The translations under genes and the position numbers were made by a program. Under the pieces are notes generated by a model. That model made no database searches. It was given only the letters and a program-made list of their open reading frames with translations, and was not told where the DNA came from. Shown here piece by piece: positions 8,050 through 15,396 of a stretch of 44,033 bases of DNA (position 1 is its first letter; every line of letters begins with the position of its first letter). Source of the DNA: Paractinoplanes toevensis (GTDB lineage Bacteria > Actinomycetota > Actinomycetes > Mycobacteriales > Micromonosporaceae); contig NZ_BOQN01000150.1 in NCBI RefSeq assembly GCF_018332695.1, forward strand, positions 1 to 44,033, written 5' to 3'.

Positions 8050-8693
8050 TCTCCGACGACGACGAGCTCGACTATCTCGCCGCACGCCTGGTCGACGGCA
8101 AGCTCACCGGTTCCCCGGTGGAGCAGGCCGTCGACCTGGCTCGGATCGAGAAAGCGGTCCGGGAAATCCTCATCGCTATCGGTGAGAACCCGGACCGCGA
8201 CGGTCTCCAGCGCACCCCGGCCCGGGTCGCCCGCGCCTACGCCGAGCTCTTCGCCGGCCTGCGGGTCGACCCGGCGAAGGTCCTCACCACGACGTTCGAG
8301 GCCGACCACGAGGAGTTCGTGCTGGTCCGCGACATCGAGGTGATGAGCATGTGCGAGCACCACCTGCTGCCGTTCAAGGGCGTCGCGCACGTCGGCTACA
8401 TCCCCGGCCCGCACGGCCGGATCACCGGGCTGTCGAAGCTGGCCCGGCTCGTCGAGGTCTACGCCCGCCGCCCGCAGGTGCAGGAGCGGCTCACCTCGCA
8501 GATAGCCGATCTGCTGCTGGAAAAGCTCGAGGCGCGCGGCGTGATCGCGGTGCTCGAGTGCGAGCACCTCTGCATGGAGATGCGCGGCATCCGCAAGGTC
8601 GGCGCCCGCACGGTGACGAGTGCGGTTCGCGGCGCCTTCCAGACCGACGGTAAGGTCCGCGCCGAGGCGATGGCGTTGATAAACGCTCGTTAG
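8046..8693 (+). CDS. folE: GTP cyclohydrolase I, probable CTG start
   Basis: First enzyme of tetrahydrofolate synthesis, converting GTP to 7,8-dihydroneopterin triphosphate. The zinc ligands are visible in MSMCEHHLLPF and LECEHLCMEMRG, along with ENPDRDGLQRTPARVARAY and the GRITGLSKLARLVE core. About 215 residues if started at CTG 8046, which gives the N-terminus (I)SDDDELDYLAARLVDGKL expected for close relatives; starting at GTG 8118 would remove 24 residues. The CTG overlaps the ftsH stop by 4 nt, so translational coupling is likely. The remaining folate genes (folP, folB, folK) lie 14.6 kb downstream, beyond the secretion-like insert. Converges with the AhpD-like gene with a 4-nt overlap. 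Confidence 0.93.
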   Translation: MISDDDELDYLAARLVDGKLTGSPVEQAVDLARIEKAVREILIAIGENPDRDGLQRTPARVARAYAELFAGLRVDPAKVLTTTFEADHEEFVLVRDIEVMSMCEHHLLPFKGVAHVGYIPGPHGRITGLSKLARLVEVYARRPQVQERLTSQIADLLLEKLEARGVIAVLECEHLCMEMRGIRKVGARTVTSAVRGAFQTDGKVRAEAMALINAR

Positions 8694-9112
8694 GCCCTGA
8701 CCAGGCGATTCGCCAGGGTCGACATCGTGTAGGTGCCGATGCCGAGCACGACCTCAAGGGCATTGCGGCGCGTGTACCCGGCTTTCTCGAACTCCTCGAT
8801 CTCCTCCTCGGGGACTTCGCCGGCGGTTGCGATGACTCGCAGCGTGAACTGCCGCAGGGCCTCTCGCCTTTCATCCGTTAAGGCTTCCCCTTTTCGCAGT
8901 GGCAAGATCATTTCGGCGCCACCGGGGATCTCGCGGAGGCGGCCGGTGTGCATGGCGATGCAGACCCGGCAGTCGTTGCGGACGGCGATCGTCATGACCA
9001 CCACCTCCCGGCTGAGCGGGTCCAGTGTGCTGCTCTCGAAGAGCTTGCTGGCCTGCAGGAAGCCGTTGAGCATCTCGGGTGATTCGGACAGCAGGGCGAT
9101 GACTCGTTCCAT
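8690..9112 (-). CDS. AhpD-like carboxymuconolactone decarboxylase-family protein
   Basis: A 140-residue protein of the CMD/AhpD superfamily. The diagnostic C48-xx-C51 followed by H55 (CRVCIAMH) is the redox-active AhpD motif, suggesting a peroxidase-coupled disulfide reductase or related antioxidant role rather than true decarboxylation. It is divergent from the MarR gene with a shared 65-bp control region containing an inverted repeat, the usual arrangement for an oxidant- or phenolic-responsive MarR regulator and its target. GGAG sits upstream of ATG 9112. The actual substrate cannot be read from sequence. Confidence 0.88.
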   Translation of the reverse strand: MERVIALLSESPEMLNGFLQASKLFESSTLDPLSREVVVMTIAVRNDCRVCIAMHTGRLREIPGGAEMILPLRKGEALTDERREALRQFTLRVIATAGEVPEEEIEEFEKAGYTRRNALEVVLGIGTYTMSTLANRLVRA

Positions 9113-9130
9113 GGTTCACTCCGTTAGGAT

Positions 9131-9168
9131 CGACAACGTGGTTGTCCAAACCGTAAACCAGGTTGTCG
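9131..9168. promoter_or_regulatory. Probable MarR operator
   Basis: GACAAC-GTG-GTTGTC (9132-9146) is a perfect 6+6 inverted repeat, and a third half-site GTTGTCG lies at 9162-9168, pairing as a wider inverted repeat with CGACAAC at 9131-9137. The cluster fills the 65-bp gap between the divergent AhpD-like and MarR genes, so one bound dimer could repress both. Function is inferred. Confidence 0.6.
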
Positions 9169-9177
9169 AGTTTGCCA

Positions 9178-9645
9178 ATGCCTGACGCCGACCCGCCGGG
9201 CTGGGAACTGCCGCTGCTGCTCTTCGCCGGCTTCCGCACCCTCATCGACCAACTGCACGCGTCGCTGGCCGCCCGCGGGCACCCGGACGTGCGGCCGGTG
9301 CACGGGTTCGCCATGCAGGCGATCGGGGTCCACGGGGCCAGCATCAGCGAGATCGGGCGGCGGCTCGGTGTCTCCAAGCAGGCCGCCGGGAAGACCGTCG
9401 ACCGGCTGGCCGCGCTCGGCTACGTCGAACGCGTCGACGACCCCCGGGACGCCCGCAGCAAGCTGGTTCGGCTCACCCCGCGCGGACTCGACTCGCTGCG
9501 CCTGGCGGCGGAGATCTTCGAGGCCCTGCGCGCCGACTGGGTCGCACAGCTCGGCGCCGAGCGGGTGCGGTCGCTGGAGTCGTCCCTGCGCACCGTCGTC
9601 CCGGCCGCCGGATATCCGGTCGATGTGCCCGGCTGGTTCGGGTGA
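9178..9645 (+). CDS. MarR-family transcriptional regulator
   Basis: A 155-residue winged-helix dimer. The recognition region is SISEIGRRLGVSKQAAGKTVDRL, followed by the wing DPRDARSKLVRLTPRG, both hallmark MarR segments. Start taken at ATG 9178; the upstream in-frame TTG lies inside the operator repeat. The operator immediately upstream suggests autorepression together with control of the divergent AhpD-like gene. A RidA-family gene follows after 10 nt and may be co-transcribed. The ligand is unknown. Confidence 0.9.
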   Translation: MPDADPPGWELPLLLFAGFRTLIDQLHASLAARGHPDVRPVHGFAMQAIGVHGASISEIGRRLGVSKQAAGKTVDRLAALGYVERVDDPRDARSKLVRLTPRGLDSLRLAAEIFEALRADWVAQLGAERVRSLESSLRTVVPAAGYPVDVPGWFG

Positions 9646-9655
9646 TACTGCGCCG

Positions 9656-10060
9656 GTGCTGCACAAATTCAACCCGCCCGGTGTGCACGACCCGGCCGGC
9701 TACAGCCACGTGACCATCTCGGATCCGGCCGACGGGCGGCTCGCGCACCTCGCCGGTCAGTGCCCGCTCGACCTCGACGGCGCCGTCGTGGGTGCACCCG
9801 GCGACTACGACGCGCAGACCGACCAGGTCATCGCCAACTGCCTGACCGTGCTCGCGGCCGCCGGCGCGACACCTTCGGACGTGGTCCGCTCGGTCATCTA
9901 CGTGGTCAGCGCGGACAGCGACGTGCTCGCCGCCGTCTGGGATCGCCTCAACGCTTCGCCGCTCGCGCCCGCCTTCACCTCAGCCAGCACGCTGCTCGGG
10001 GTGACCGCGCTCGGCTACCGCGGGCAGCTCGTCGAGGTCGATCTAACAGCCGCCATCTAG
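9656..10060 (+). CDS. RidA (YjgF/YER057c/UK114) family protein
   Basis: A 134-residue small trimer-forming protein of the RidA superfamily, recognisable from LAGQCPLDLDG, the repeated QTDQVIANCLTVLAAAGATPSDVVRSVIYVV segment and the closing GQLVEVDLTA strand. GTG 9656 is the only sensible start after the MarR stop. The catalytic arginine that marks true imine/enamine deaminases, normally in a PARS-type motif before the last strand, is not seen: the segment reads PAFTSASTLLGV. This places it in an Rid subgroup whose reaction is unclear. Confidence 0.85.
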   Translation: MLHKFNPPGVHDPAGYSHVTISDPADGRLAHLAGQCPLDLDGAVVGAPGDYDAQTDQVIANCLTVLAAAGATPSDVVRSVIYVVSADSDVLAAVWDRLNASPLAPAFTSASTLLGVTALGYRGQLVEVDLTAAI

Positions 10061-10533
10061 ACACCTTTCGAGGTCAGGGTCGCGAGATTCAAACCTTTTC
10101 CGGTACGGGCAACCCCGTCAACAACCGCAACCACCCCCGACCGCCGCCACCGCGCGACCAGCCTGCAACACCGGCACGTGCCGCGCCTCTCGCGCGACTA
10201 CGCCTTGCCCCGCTCACCCCTACCCACCGCCCTGCCCGGCGGGGTCCGGTGGGTATCCGGCCCACGGTGACACGGCCGATGCCTGCCGCGGCGCCCGCCA
10301 TCGCAGACCTTGCGGACTTACCGCTCTGTCCGCACGGCAAGTCCACAAGATCGGGCGTAGCCCGGGGCGGGCCGGGCCCGCCCGCAGCGGGCGCGCGGAG
10401 GGTGAGATGCACCGGCCGGGACCGCGTGCCACGGGACTGAGCCGGCCCGTACGGAAAAGATTTGAAAGCGCGAGGAAAGCTGGGGCTGGAATCCCGTCCC
10501 GTCCGTGCTGGAAACGGCGGGACCCCGAAATCT
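10061..10533. other. Gene-free GC-rich region holding a MITE-like element
   Basis: This 473-bp stretch between the RidA-family gene and the 86-aa protein gene contains no convincing gene. Reading frames of 70-107 codons on the minus strand have no family resemblance and lack good ribosome-binding sites. Most of it is the inverted-repeat-bounded segment described separately. Inside it, GCGGAC/GTCCGC and neighbouring GGACTT/AAGTCC pairs around 10313-10350 give further dyad symmetry. Confidence 0.6.
10081..10474. mobile_element. MITE-like segment with terminal inverted repeats
   Basis: The left end reads TTCAAACCTTTTCCGGTACG and continues GGC (10088-10110); the right end, read on the other strand from about 10467, is TTCAAATCTTTTCCGTACGG plus GC. 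They match over about 23 bp with one substitution and one 1-nt indel. CGCGAG flanks both ends directly (10081-10086 and 10469-10474), a possible 6-bp target duplication, though in GC-rich DNA this could be chance. The interior is non-coding and has extra dyads. This fits a non-autonomous element, but no transposase is nearby. Confidence 0.45.
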
Positions 10534-10794
10534 CTAGATCACTGTGCGGAACGTGTCGGCGTCGTGCATCGCGGCCCGGGTCAGCTGGGCCGCCTCGTCC
10601 AGGCGCAGGCGGGCCTGCTCCAACTGGGCGATCGCCGACGCCACCGATGGGTGGAACGAACCCACCGCGGTCATCCGCAGCAGCGCCAGAGCGTCCTCCA
10701 GCTGGTCGGTCACCTGCTGAATGCTGTTCGCCGCCCGGCCGGCGCCATCGACCGACGCGGCCACATGCGCCTTGACCTCTTCAACGTTCGCCAT
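10534..10794 (-). CDS. 86-residue helical-hairpin protein, WXG100-like in size
   Basis: A small Ala-rich protein predicted to be two amphipathic helices joined by a turn at SFHPS near the middle. Its size and hairpin layout resemble WXG100/ESAT-6-type proteins, but there is no W-x-G at the turn and no clear YxxxD/E export tail, so membership is not established. It is last in a leftward operon after an FtsK/SpoIIIE ATPase and a membrane protein, an arrangement like type VII secretion loci. GGGAGC lies 6 nt upstream of ATG 10794. Either a secreted substrate or a cytoplasmic chaperone or adaptor is plausible. Confidence 0.65.
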   Translation of the reverse strand: MANVEEVKAHVAASVDGAGRAANSIQQVTDQLEDALALLRMTAVGSFHPSVASAIAQLEQARLRLDEAAQLTRAAMHDADTFRTVI

Positions 10795-10804
10795 CCGGTG
10801 CTCC

Positions 10805-11485
10805 CTATCGGAAGAAGGCCAGCAGGCCCACGCCCATGCAGGTCAGCAACACCGGCGTGAGACAGGTGATCGCACCCAGGATCGGGGTGCGGTCGACCGG
10901 CGTGGGGCCGCCGCCGTACACGAAGCCGATCGTCACCCAGCCCAGGCCGAACGCCAGCACCGGCATGCTCAGCCCGCACAACAGAGCGTAGGTCGGCACC
11001 GAACCCTGCGGCGCCACCAGGTACAGCACGATCTGCACGATCAGCACGGCCGCCGCGAACGGGCCGTAGACCAGCAGATTGCGGACCCACGGCCGGAGCG
11101 GACGCGCCGAACCCGGACCGATGATGGTGGCGTCCGCGGCGTCGGCGGTCTGCCGCGCCTGCTGCAACGCCGCGAGCACCGCGGTCGGGCCCCCGGCCAG
11201 GGACTGTGTCGCCGCCTCCAGCTCGGCCGGCCGCGGAATCAGCTCACTCTCCGGCACTCCGAAATCGCGGATCATCCGCGCGTGCTGGGGGGCGAGCCGT
11301 GCCCGTACGGTCGAAAGCTCCTGTCTTGCGGCCGTAGCCGCCGCCTGCTGCTCGCCCGCGGCCGCGCTCGCGGCCCGGCGGACCGCATCCAGACGTTGTG
11401 CCGCGGCCAGGTAGTCATCCCAGGGGCCGGGCGCCTGAGTCGTCTGCTGGGGGATCCCGTCGGTTGCCTGCTGCTGATCCGTCAT
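10805..11485 (-). CDS. Coiled-coil membrane protein of the FtsK-like module
   Basis: A 226-residue protein of unknown function. The first half is hydrophilic and strongly helical (AAAQRLDAVRRAASAAAGEQ and following), likely a coiled coil in the cytoplasm; the second half has three membrane helices, at about NLLVYGPFAAAVLIVQIVLY, ALLCGLSMPVLAFGLGW and LTPVLLTCMGVGLLAFF, ending at the C-terminus. ATG 11485 overlaps the stop of the ATPase gene as ATGA. Position and topology suggest a membrane platform or partner for the ATPase. I do not recognise a named family. Confidence 0.75.
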   Translation of the reverse strand: MTDQQQATDGIPQQTTQAPGPWDDYLAAAQRLDAVRRAASAAAGEQQAAATAARQELSTVRARLAPQHARMIRDFGVPESELIPRPAELEAATQSLAGGPTAVLAALQQARQTADAADATIIGPGSARPLRPWVRNLLVYGPFAAAVLIVQIVLYLVAPQGSVPTYALLCGLSMPVLAFGLGWVTIGFVYGGGPTPVDRTPILGAITCLTPVLLTCMGVGLLAFFR

Positions 11486-14067
11486 AGCTCGTCGCTCTCC
11501 GGTTGCAAGAACGGCACCACCGTGACGGTGCGGTCGGCGTGGCGGTCGTGCAGCAGCGCGCGGTTCGGCCGCGGATGCCAGTCGATCGGGCGGCCCAGCA
11601 TCAGGGCCACATCGGACTGCGGAACGTTCAGGAACAGCAGACCCGCGACGTCCTCCCGGCCGGCGCTGCCGCCGGTCTCCTCGGTGAACCGGCGCAGACC
11701 CCGCCACCAGGACAGCAGATGCACCCCGCGGCCCGGCCCCTCGCGCAGCAGCTGACGCAGGCCCGGCAGGCTGCCCGGACTCGCCGCGTCCATCCCGAAC
11801 ACCACCCGGTAGCCGGGACGCTCCAGGTCGAGCTCGGCGGCCAGGCCGGCCGCGTCGACCAGCGTCACCTCCTGCCGGGGCGCGATCTCGGCGGCCAGTC
11901 GCTCGGCCAGCTGGTCACCCTCGGCGACCAGCGACGCGATCACGAACCGGGTCGTCCGCGGCGGGTGGAACGCGGCCACACTGCGCGCTGCCGCGTCGAG
12001 CACCTCCGAACCCGACGCCTGCGAACCGAAGATCGCCAGGTGCCGGCCCGGCGACGAGTCCAGCGGGAACGCGGCCGTCGACAGGTTCACGTCGATCACC
12101 CGGCCCACCAGCGCGGCCGGGCGAGCCGCCCGGCCGGCCAGCGCCGCCCGGTAGGTCGGGTCGTCGGCCAGATGCTGGTGCGCGTAACCCGCGAAGATGC
12201 GCGGCGGCACCGCCTCCGGGTCGCGGGCGCCCCACAGCTTGTGCCGCAGCTGGCTGAGCACCTCGCGGTCCGCGTGCGGATCGGGGAAACGCACCACCCG
12301 CTCATGACCCCGGGTCGCGCCGCGCGGGCCGCCCAGGCCGCCCGCCGTGTTGACCACCGCGGTGCCCAGGGGCAGTCCCGCCGCGGCATCGTTGGTCGGC
12401 TCCAGCACGTCGCCACCGCCCGGCAGAGCGATCCGCACCGGGAACTGACCGAAGATCGAATCACGCTTCGCGTAGAGCGCCTCGACGCCCAGCACGGTCT
12501 GACTGGCCAAGATCAAATGAATACCGTACGACCGGCCCTTGCGCGCCAGCGACTCCAGCAGGCCCACCGCCTCGGTGGCGATCGGATCGTTGCCGGCCAG
12601 CAACACCTGGAACTCGTCGATGACACAGAGGACCCGCGGCATCGGGCGCTGCTGCCCCTCCTCCGCCGCCACCTGCCGCAGGTCGGCGAACCGGGTCACG
12701 CCCGCCCTCTTGTACGCCACCGAACGGCGGGTCATCTCCGCGTCCAGCTCGCGCAGGACGGCCAAGCCGTACTCCCGGTCGGACTCCACACCCACCGCGC
12801 GGGCATGCGGCAGCCAGGTGCGGTCCCGCCGGGTCGGCACGAACTCGGCGAACGACACACCCTCCTTGAAGTCCAGGAGGTAGAGCGCCATCTCGGCCGG
12901 GCTGTACCGCGCACCCAACCCGTACAGCACGTTGATCAGGAACGCCGTCTTGCCGGCCCCCGACCGGCCACCCACCAGCCAGTGCGGCGTCAGGTCGTTG
13001 AAGCGCAACACCAGCGGGGTGTCCCCGTCATGACCCACCACCGTGCCCAGGCCGTCGGCCGCTTCACCCTTCGCGATCTCGTCCGGCTCCGGCAGCAGAT
13101 CGGACAGGCTCACCTGGGTGGCCGCCGCCGAATGCGCGGCCAACTCGCGACAGACCGCGTCGACCAGGTGCGGCGGCGGATCATCATCGAGAAAAACTCG
13201 CGCATTCAACCACTGCGCCTCCGGCGCCGACCCGAAGGTCGCGCCCGGCGGATCACCGATCACCGCGTATGGGTTACGGACCGAGACCATCGTCGTCCGC
13301 GGAAGAGGGGGTTGCGTCGTCTCGGCCGTCAGCGGCGGCGGAGGCCAGCCCGCCACGATCAGGTGCAGACCCGAATCGGGACCCTGCTGAGCCAACGCCG
13401 CGATCCGGCGCAACTCCTCACCCTCGGTCAGCTCCGGCAGACTCGCGATGACCACCAGCATCATCCGGTCCCGCCGACTGCGCCGCGGCAGCGCACCCCG
13501 GCCTGGCCGCAGCCACTTGTCGGCTTCGGCCAGCACATCCCGCAGCCCCTGCCGATCGGTGGCCGGCGGCTCCATCAACCCGGCGTCGGCCAGATCGGCG
13601 AACGGCGCGAACACCGCACCGCCACCCACCCCATCCACCGCCCGGACCAGCAACGACCCCGGCGGCGCGGCCGCCAGCAGCCGCAACAGCAGACACCGAA
13701 GCAGCCCGAACACCCGCGCATCGGTCGCACTGGCATCGATCGTCAGATGGCCCGTGCCCAACAACGGGATGATCGCCGGGAAACGCGCATCGTCGAGCGG
13801 CTGCGCCACCCCCAACCGCACGAACTGCGGCGGGTAGACCCCGCCCAGCGGCGTGTTGGCCGACTGGGCATCCAACGGCGACCCCAACCAGCCCGGCGCC
13901 AGCACCGCAGCCGCCGCCCGCAACTGCTCGGCCAGCGAATGCTGCTCCAGCGGGTCAGCCGCCGGCGCGGCCTCCGACTCCAGCGCGGCCGCCGCCGCCT
14001 CGGCGGTAGCAACCGCCTGCCGGTGCAGGGCAGCAGCCTGCTGGACCCGCAATCCCGAATCCGCCAC
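11482..14067 (-). CDS. FtsK/SpoIIIE-type ATPase (type VII EccC-like)
   Basis: An 861-residue P-loop motor ATPase. A long helical N-terminal region is followed by a canonical FtsK domain with Walker A GGRSGAGKT (about 366-374) and Walker B VLCVIDEF (about 478-486). A second domain has a degenerate P-loop, GSQASGS, as in the later ATPase domains of EccC proteins. No membrane helices or FHA domain are visible. Start set at GTG 14067 because AGGAGG lies 8 nt upstream; the frame runs on to 14151 without a better site. It could energise type VII-like export, or act as coupling ATPase for the neighbouring type IV-like operon. The C-terminal gamma domain of DNA translocase FtsK is absent. Confidence 0.85.
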   Translation of the reverse strand: MADSGLRVQQAAALHRQAVATAEAAAAALESEAAPAADPLEQHSLAEQLRAAAAVLAPGWLGSPLDAQSANTPLGGVYPPQFVRLGVAQPLDDARFPAIIPLLGTGHLTIDASATDARVFGLLRCLLLRLLAAAPPGSLLVRAVDGVGGGAVFAPFADLADAGLMEPPATDRQGLRDVLAEADKWLRPGRGALPRRSRRDRMMLVVIASLPELTEGEELRRIAALAQQGPDSGLHLIVAGWPPPPLTAETTQPPLPRTTMVSVRNPYAVIGDPPGATFGSAPEAQWLNARVFLDDDPPPHLVDAVCRELAAHSAAATQVSLSDLLPEPDEIAKGEAADGLGTVVGHDGDTPLVLRFNDLTPHWLVGGRSGAGKTAFLINVLYGLGARYSPAEMALYLLDFKEGVSFAEFVPTRRDRTWLPHARAVGVESDREYGLAVLRELDAEMTRRSVAYKRAGVTRFADLRQVAAEEGQQRPMPRVLCVIDEFQVLLAGNDPIATEAVGLLESLARKGRSYGIHLILASQTVLGVEALYAKRDSIFGQFPVRIALPGGGDVLEPTNDAAAGLPLGTAVVNTAGGLGGPRGATRGHERVVRFPDPHADREVLSQLRHKLWGARDPEAVPPRIFAGYAHQHLADDPTYRAALAGRAARPAALVGRVIDVNLSTAAFPLDSSPGRHLAIFGSQASGSEVLDAAARSVAAFHPPRTTRFVIASLVAEGDQLAERLAAEIAPRQEVTLVDAAGLAAELDLERPGYRVVFGMDAASPGSLPGLRQLLREGPGRGVHLLSWWRGLRRFTEETGGSAGREDVAGLLFLNVPQSDVALMLGRPIDWHPRPNRALLHDRHADRTVTVVPFLQPESDEL

Positions 14068-14075
14068 TGCCCTCA

Positions 14076-14081
14076 CCTCCT
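14076..14081 (-). promoter_or_regulatory. Ribosome-binding site fixing the FtsK-like start
   Basis: AGGAGG on the minus strand, 8 nt before GTG 14067. It is the strongest Shine-Dalgarno match near this gene and argues against the longer reading frame starting at 14151. Confidence 0.6.
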
Positions 14082-14192
14082 GTGTGCGGATAAAACCTAT
14101 CCCAGAGTGGGGCTGGTATCGCGTAGCAGGTTGCGCGGCGCGGTCATTCACGGTCTTGGGCGGTGTGCGACGGTTCGGGTGACGGGAGGCAC

Positions 14193-14205
14193 TACTGTCG
14201 TATGT
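14193..14205 (+). promoter_or_regulatory. Putative leaderless -10 element
   Basis: TACTGT (14193-14198) fits TANNNT and ends 7 nt before GTG 14206. The only SD-like sequence upstream, GGGAGG, is 16 nt from the GTG and too far for normal initiation, so leaderless translation is favoured. Confidence 0.4.
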
Positions 14206-14790
14206 GTGCAGCCGCAGGAGCCCGTCGCCGGACCCACATCGCAGCCGCCGCAGCCGCCTCAGGCGCGGGGGCCGATGCCGGTTTCGGGGGCCGGGGCGGT
14301 GCTGCCGCCGCCGGTCGGAGTGCCGGGGAAGCGACCCAACCGGCGTGGGCGGTTGATCCTGGCGATGGTGGCGGGGGTTATCGGGCTGCTCTGCCTCGGC
14401 GGGGTGGGCGTGTTCGTCTCCCTCTACGACGAGGCCACCGAAATCAAGCGAAGCGCCCCCGACGCAGTCGTGGACAACTTCTTGGGTGCCTATCTGGTGA
14501 ATCGGGATGACAACGAGGCCGAACTCTACGAGTGCAAGTCAGGCGGGGATTTGGCGGAGCTCGAAGCTTATCGAGCCGACATCATCGATCGAGAGAAGAT
14601 CCACTCGGTCGGAATCACCGTCAGTTGGGGCAGCTTCGATGTGTCGACCAACGGCGCGCAGGGCACTGTAAGCACGGACCTCACCAAGGGGACATCAAAC
14701 GGCAACGAGCGGATCACCAAGCCGTGGCGGTTCGACGTCGTTGACCAAGACGGCTGGCGGGTCTGTGGCGCGACCCAAACAGTGCCCTAG
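14206..14790 (+). CDS. Membrane-anchored protein with NTF2-like-looking extracellular domain
   Basis: A 194-residue protein: a Pro/Gln-rich cytoplasmic N-terminus of about 45 residues, a basic KRPNRRGR patch, one membrane helix (LILAMVAGVIGLLCLGGVGVF), and an extracellular domain of about 120 residues with two cysteines (YECKS and VCGAT) that could form a disulfide. The domain layout (AVVDNFLGAYLVNRD... then strands ending in WRFDVVDQDGWRVC) resembles small NTF2-like or DUF4878-type domains. It stands alone on the plus strand between the two leftward secretion-like modules and abuts the convergent 201-aa gene with no gap. Possibly a surface component of either module. Confidence 0.75.
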   Translation: MQPQEPVAGPTSQPPQPPQARGPMPVSGAGAVLPPPVGVPGKRPNRRGRLILAMVAGVIGLLCLGGVGVFVSLYDEATEIKRSAPDAVVDNFLGAYLVNRDDNEAELYECKSGGDLAELEAYRADIIDREKIHSVGITVSWGSFDVSTNGAQGTVSTDLTKGTSNGNERITKPWRFDVVDQDGWRVCGATQTVP

Positions 14791-15396
14791 CTACTCAACC
14801 CACAACAGGTGGATTGGTACCTCAAGGGTCCGAGGAGCCTTTCCGCTCCAGCCCCAGCGATACCAATCAAGCTCTGCAGCTACTCGAGCGCAAATGTCGC
14901 CGACATCATTGGTATGAAGTTCTGTCACTGCCCGCATGTCGCGGCGTTCCCCGCCGTCCTCGAGAAGCTCAACGACGCGTCGACCCGTGATGGATCCCGC
15001 CTCAAGCGCGGCGACGGCTGCTTTCCGTGGTGGCTCGTCGAGAGATACAAGACGAGTGGTTAGGCCCTTATCTAGCGACAGAGCACCCGCAAGTCCAACC
15101 TCCTCGACCCACACCCGCTCGATGGGTACCAGCGGTGCAAAGACCTCCGTCTGTTCGGCCTCGGCGCGGTACCACTCGGATTCTGGCATTACCGGCACAT
15201 AGGTCCGGCTTCCCTGAATCACTTTCTCGTCAGCCCGCAGGTCGGCCCGCCAGCCATGGCCAGGCAAACCGATGAGCACCCTTCGCCCACGAAGTTGCCC
15301 GCTCATGCTTGCAGGCGTAGGGACAATCGATCGAGGTGGATCAAGAGACCAGTCCGGGTGCCCCGTGAACGGGTCGGGTATCGACTCGCCCGTCAT
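14791..15396 (-). CDS. Hypothetical protein, last gene of the type IV-like operon
   Basis: A 201-residue soluble protein with no signal peptide, membrane helix or recognised motif. It is moderately acidic and Trp-rich toward the C-terminus (ELDWYRWGWSGK, HLLWVE). ATG 15396 overlaps the stop of the transglycosylase/peptidase gene as ATGA, so it is very likely translated with the secretion-like genes. It could be a cytoplasmic accessory or an immunity-type protein, but there is no direct evidence for either. Confidence 0.7.
   Translation of the reverse strand: MTGESIPDPFTGHPDWSLDPPRSIVPTPASMSGQLRGRRVLIGLPGHGWRADLRADEKVIQGSRTYVPVMPESEWYRAEAEQTEVFAPLVPIERVWVEEVGLAGALSLDKGLTTRLVSLDEPPRKAAVAALEAGSITGRRVVELLEDGGERRDMRAVTELHTNDVGDICARVAAELDWYRWGWSGKAPRTLEVPIHLLWVE

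Noticed and set aside
10089..10412. 107-codon minus-strand frame in the inverted-repeat segment
   Set aside because: No ribosome-binding site, Gly/Arg-rich composition and no family resemblance; the region behaves as non-coding.
10534..10794. True WXG100/ESAT-6 protein
   Set aside because: Size and hairpin shape fit, but the W-x-G turn motif and export tail are absent, so it is described only as WXG100-like in size.
11503..14790. Very long plus-strand reading frame (about 1095 codons) opposite the FtsK-like gene
   Set aside because: Arg/Gln/His-rich translation typical of antisense in GC-rich DNA. Only the last 194 codons (from 14206) look like a real protein, with a proper membrane helix and its own start signal.
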